Of a DNA stretch of 64,000 nt, positions 63,420 to 64,000 are shown in pieces. This DNA comes from Agapetus fuscipes (lineage: Eukaryota; Arthropoda; Insecta; Trichoptera; Glossosomatidae), in the NCBI GenBank assembly GCA_951799405.1, contig OX637363.1, forward strand, positions 1,860,001 through 1,924,000, read 5' to 3'. The notes under the pieces are model-generated. The model did no database searches and had not been told where the DNA came from. It worked only from the letters and a program-made list of their open reading frames with translations. A program made the position numbers and the translations under genes. The first letter of the stretch is position 1. Each line of letters starts with the position of its first letter.

Positions 63420-64000
63420 CATACTTAGATGGTTTGGACATTTGGAGAGAATGAATGAGGAAAGACTGACGAAGTAAGTGTATGCTGCAAGAACTGATGG
63501 ATGTCGTGGAAGAGGAAGACCGAGAAAGGTATGGATGGACCAAATTTTCGAAATAGCGAGTGAATGGGATATCCAGAGTCATAATAAAAGGAGAGCTTGT
63601 ATGAAAAAGGTTATGACTCTAGATGAAATGAAAGAAGTATGCAAAGACAGGAAGAAGTGGCGGCTAATCTGCAATGCTGATTTGTAATGTTGGTTTATTA
63701 GTTTGCTACATTTTTTGCATAAGAAATTTTTGACTTTTTTGTATAGATTTCTTTTTAAGGTTTTGTTATTTTTTATATTTAAATGTAATTTATTATTCAT
63801 ATTCCTTGACTTATAGGTTGGTATGAGGCTGACCACCCATACTGTAAAAAATGGTTCACTTTGCCAGTGTCACCCCTGTTTCAGGGAAGGTCGGCAAAAG
63901 TTGTGGGGCTTATGTTCATTTGAGGTTTGAATTTTATTTGTAAGTACACAATCAGCATTTGTAAGCGCGAACTACACGTGTTTGTTTGTGGGCATACATC
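63420..64000 (+). mobile_element. LINE-C coding end, 3' spacer and module, running off the window
   Basis: The plus strand encodes RWFGHLERMNEERLTK, a stop, then GRGRPRKVWMDQIFEIASEW and KKWRLICNADL before TAA at about 63686. A spacer of about 115 bp leads to TTCCTTGACTTATAGG at 63803. Here the RTE-like protein and the 3' module are seen in one continuous copy, which defines the family. Confidence 0.82.

Overview
This window looks like repeat-dense intergenic and intronic DNA from an insect, most likely a moth or butterfly. The evidence is AT-rich spacer DNA, GT-AG introns, two abundant tRNA-derived SINE families, RTE and CR1 type LINE fragments, and RTE tails of a kind common in Lepidoptera (for example the stretch around 49150-49217). 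The species cannot be named from the sequence. There are no operons, prokaryotic signals or genuine tRNA/rRNA genes.

Host coding sequence is sparse. One gene on the plus strand ends here. Three consecutive exons (1181-1374, 3806-4556, 6049-6129) join in frame across GT-AG introns and encode a probably secreted, proline-rich then glutamine/asparagine-rich protein of unknown function. Its start lies upstream of the first visible exon and was not found. A second candidate is an 82-residue ORF with a signal-peptide-like start at 38595-38843.

Almost everything else is mobile DNA, much of it nested. To keep entries short I use local names. SINE-A has the head GGTCCGTAG and an ATT-rich tail. SINE-B has the head GGTCGATAGCTCAG and ends GTAGCTTAGTTGCG. 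LINE-C is a block of about 240 bp that starts TTCCTTGACTTATAGG and ends in a TTAGA-type tail; it is present nearly forty times and is the 3' end of an RTE-like LINE whose coding end is visible at 63420-63690. LINE-D is a related RTE-like 3' end. RTE-2 is the RTE copy at 48111-48991. CR1-1 is the LINE at 53637-57304, and CR1-2 is a CR1/L2-like family with a CAT-repeat tail. MITE-T, MITE-G and MITE-R are three families with terminal inverted repeats (TIRs). Repeats E, F, H and K are unclassified dispersed families.

Region by region: 1-6300 is the host gene with SINEs in its introns. 6750-17400 is a field of LINE-C copies with a MITE-T and a MITE-G. 17480-23715 is a deep nest: a solo LTR in repeat E, then a hAT-like element with an 8-bp target-site duplication (TSD) holding a MITE-G, which holds another MITE-G and a 4.6-kb TTAA-flanked insertion carrying a 107-bp minisatellite. 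24000-38500 holds SINE dimers, LINE-C/D pieces, LTR-like sequences and a 273-bp foldback. 38900-40060 is a CR1-2 remnant split by a hairpin relative of the minisatellite. 41902-44668 is a complete DNA transposon with perfect 31-bp TIRs and a broken transposase gene. 47580-49110 is LINE-C with an RTE-2 insertion. 53425-57345 is a SINE-A split by CR1-1, whose 1072-residue endonuclease/reverse transcriptase ORF is uninterrupted. 60560-61490 is a SINE-B split by a 600-bp MITE-R.

How the parts fit together: SINE-A shares its 3' end with CR1-1, which suggests CR1-1 supplies the machinery that copies SINE-A. LINE-C 3' ends may be a separate, very successful non-autonomous unit. SINE-A and SINE-B are repeatedly fused at one junction into a dimeric SINE with two Pol III-type promoters.
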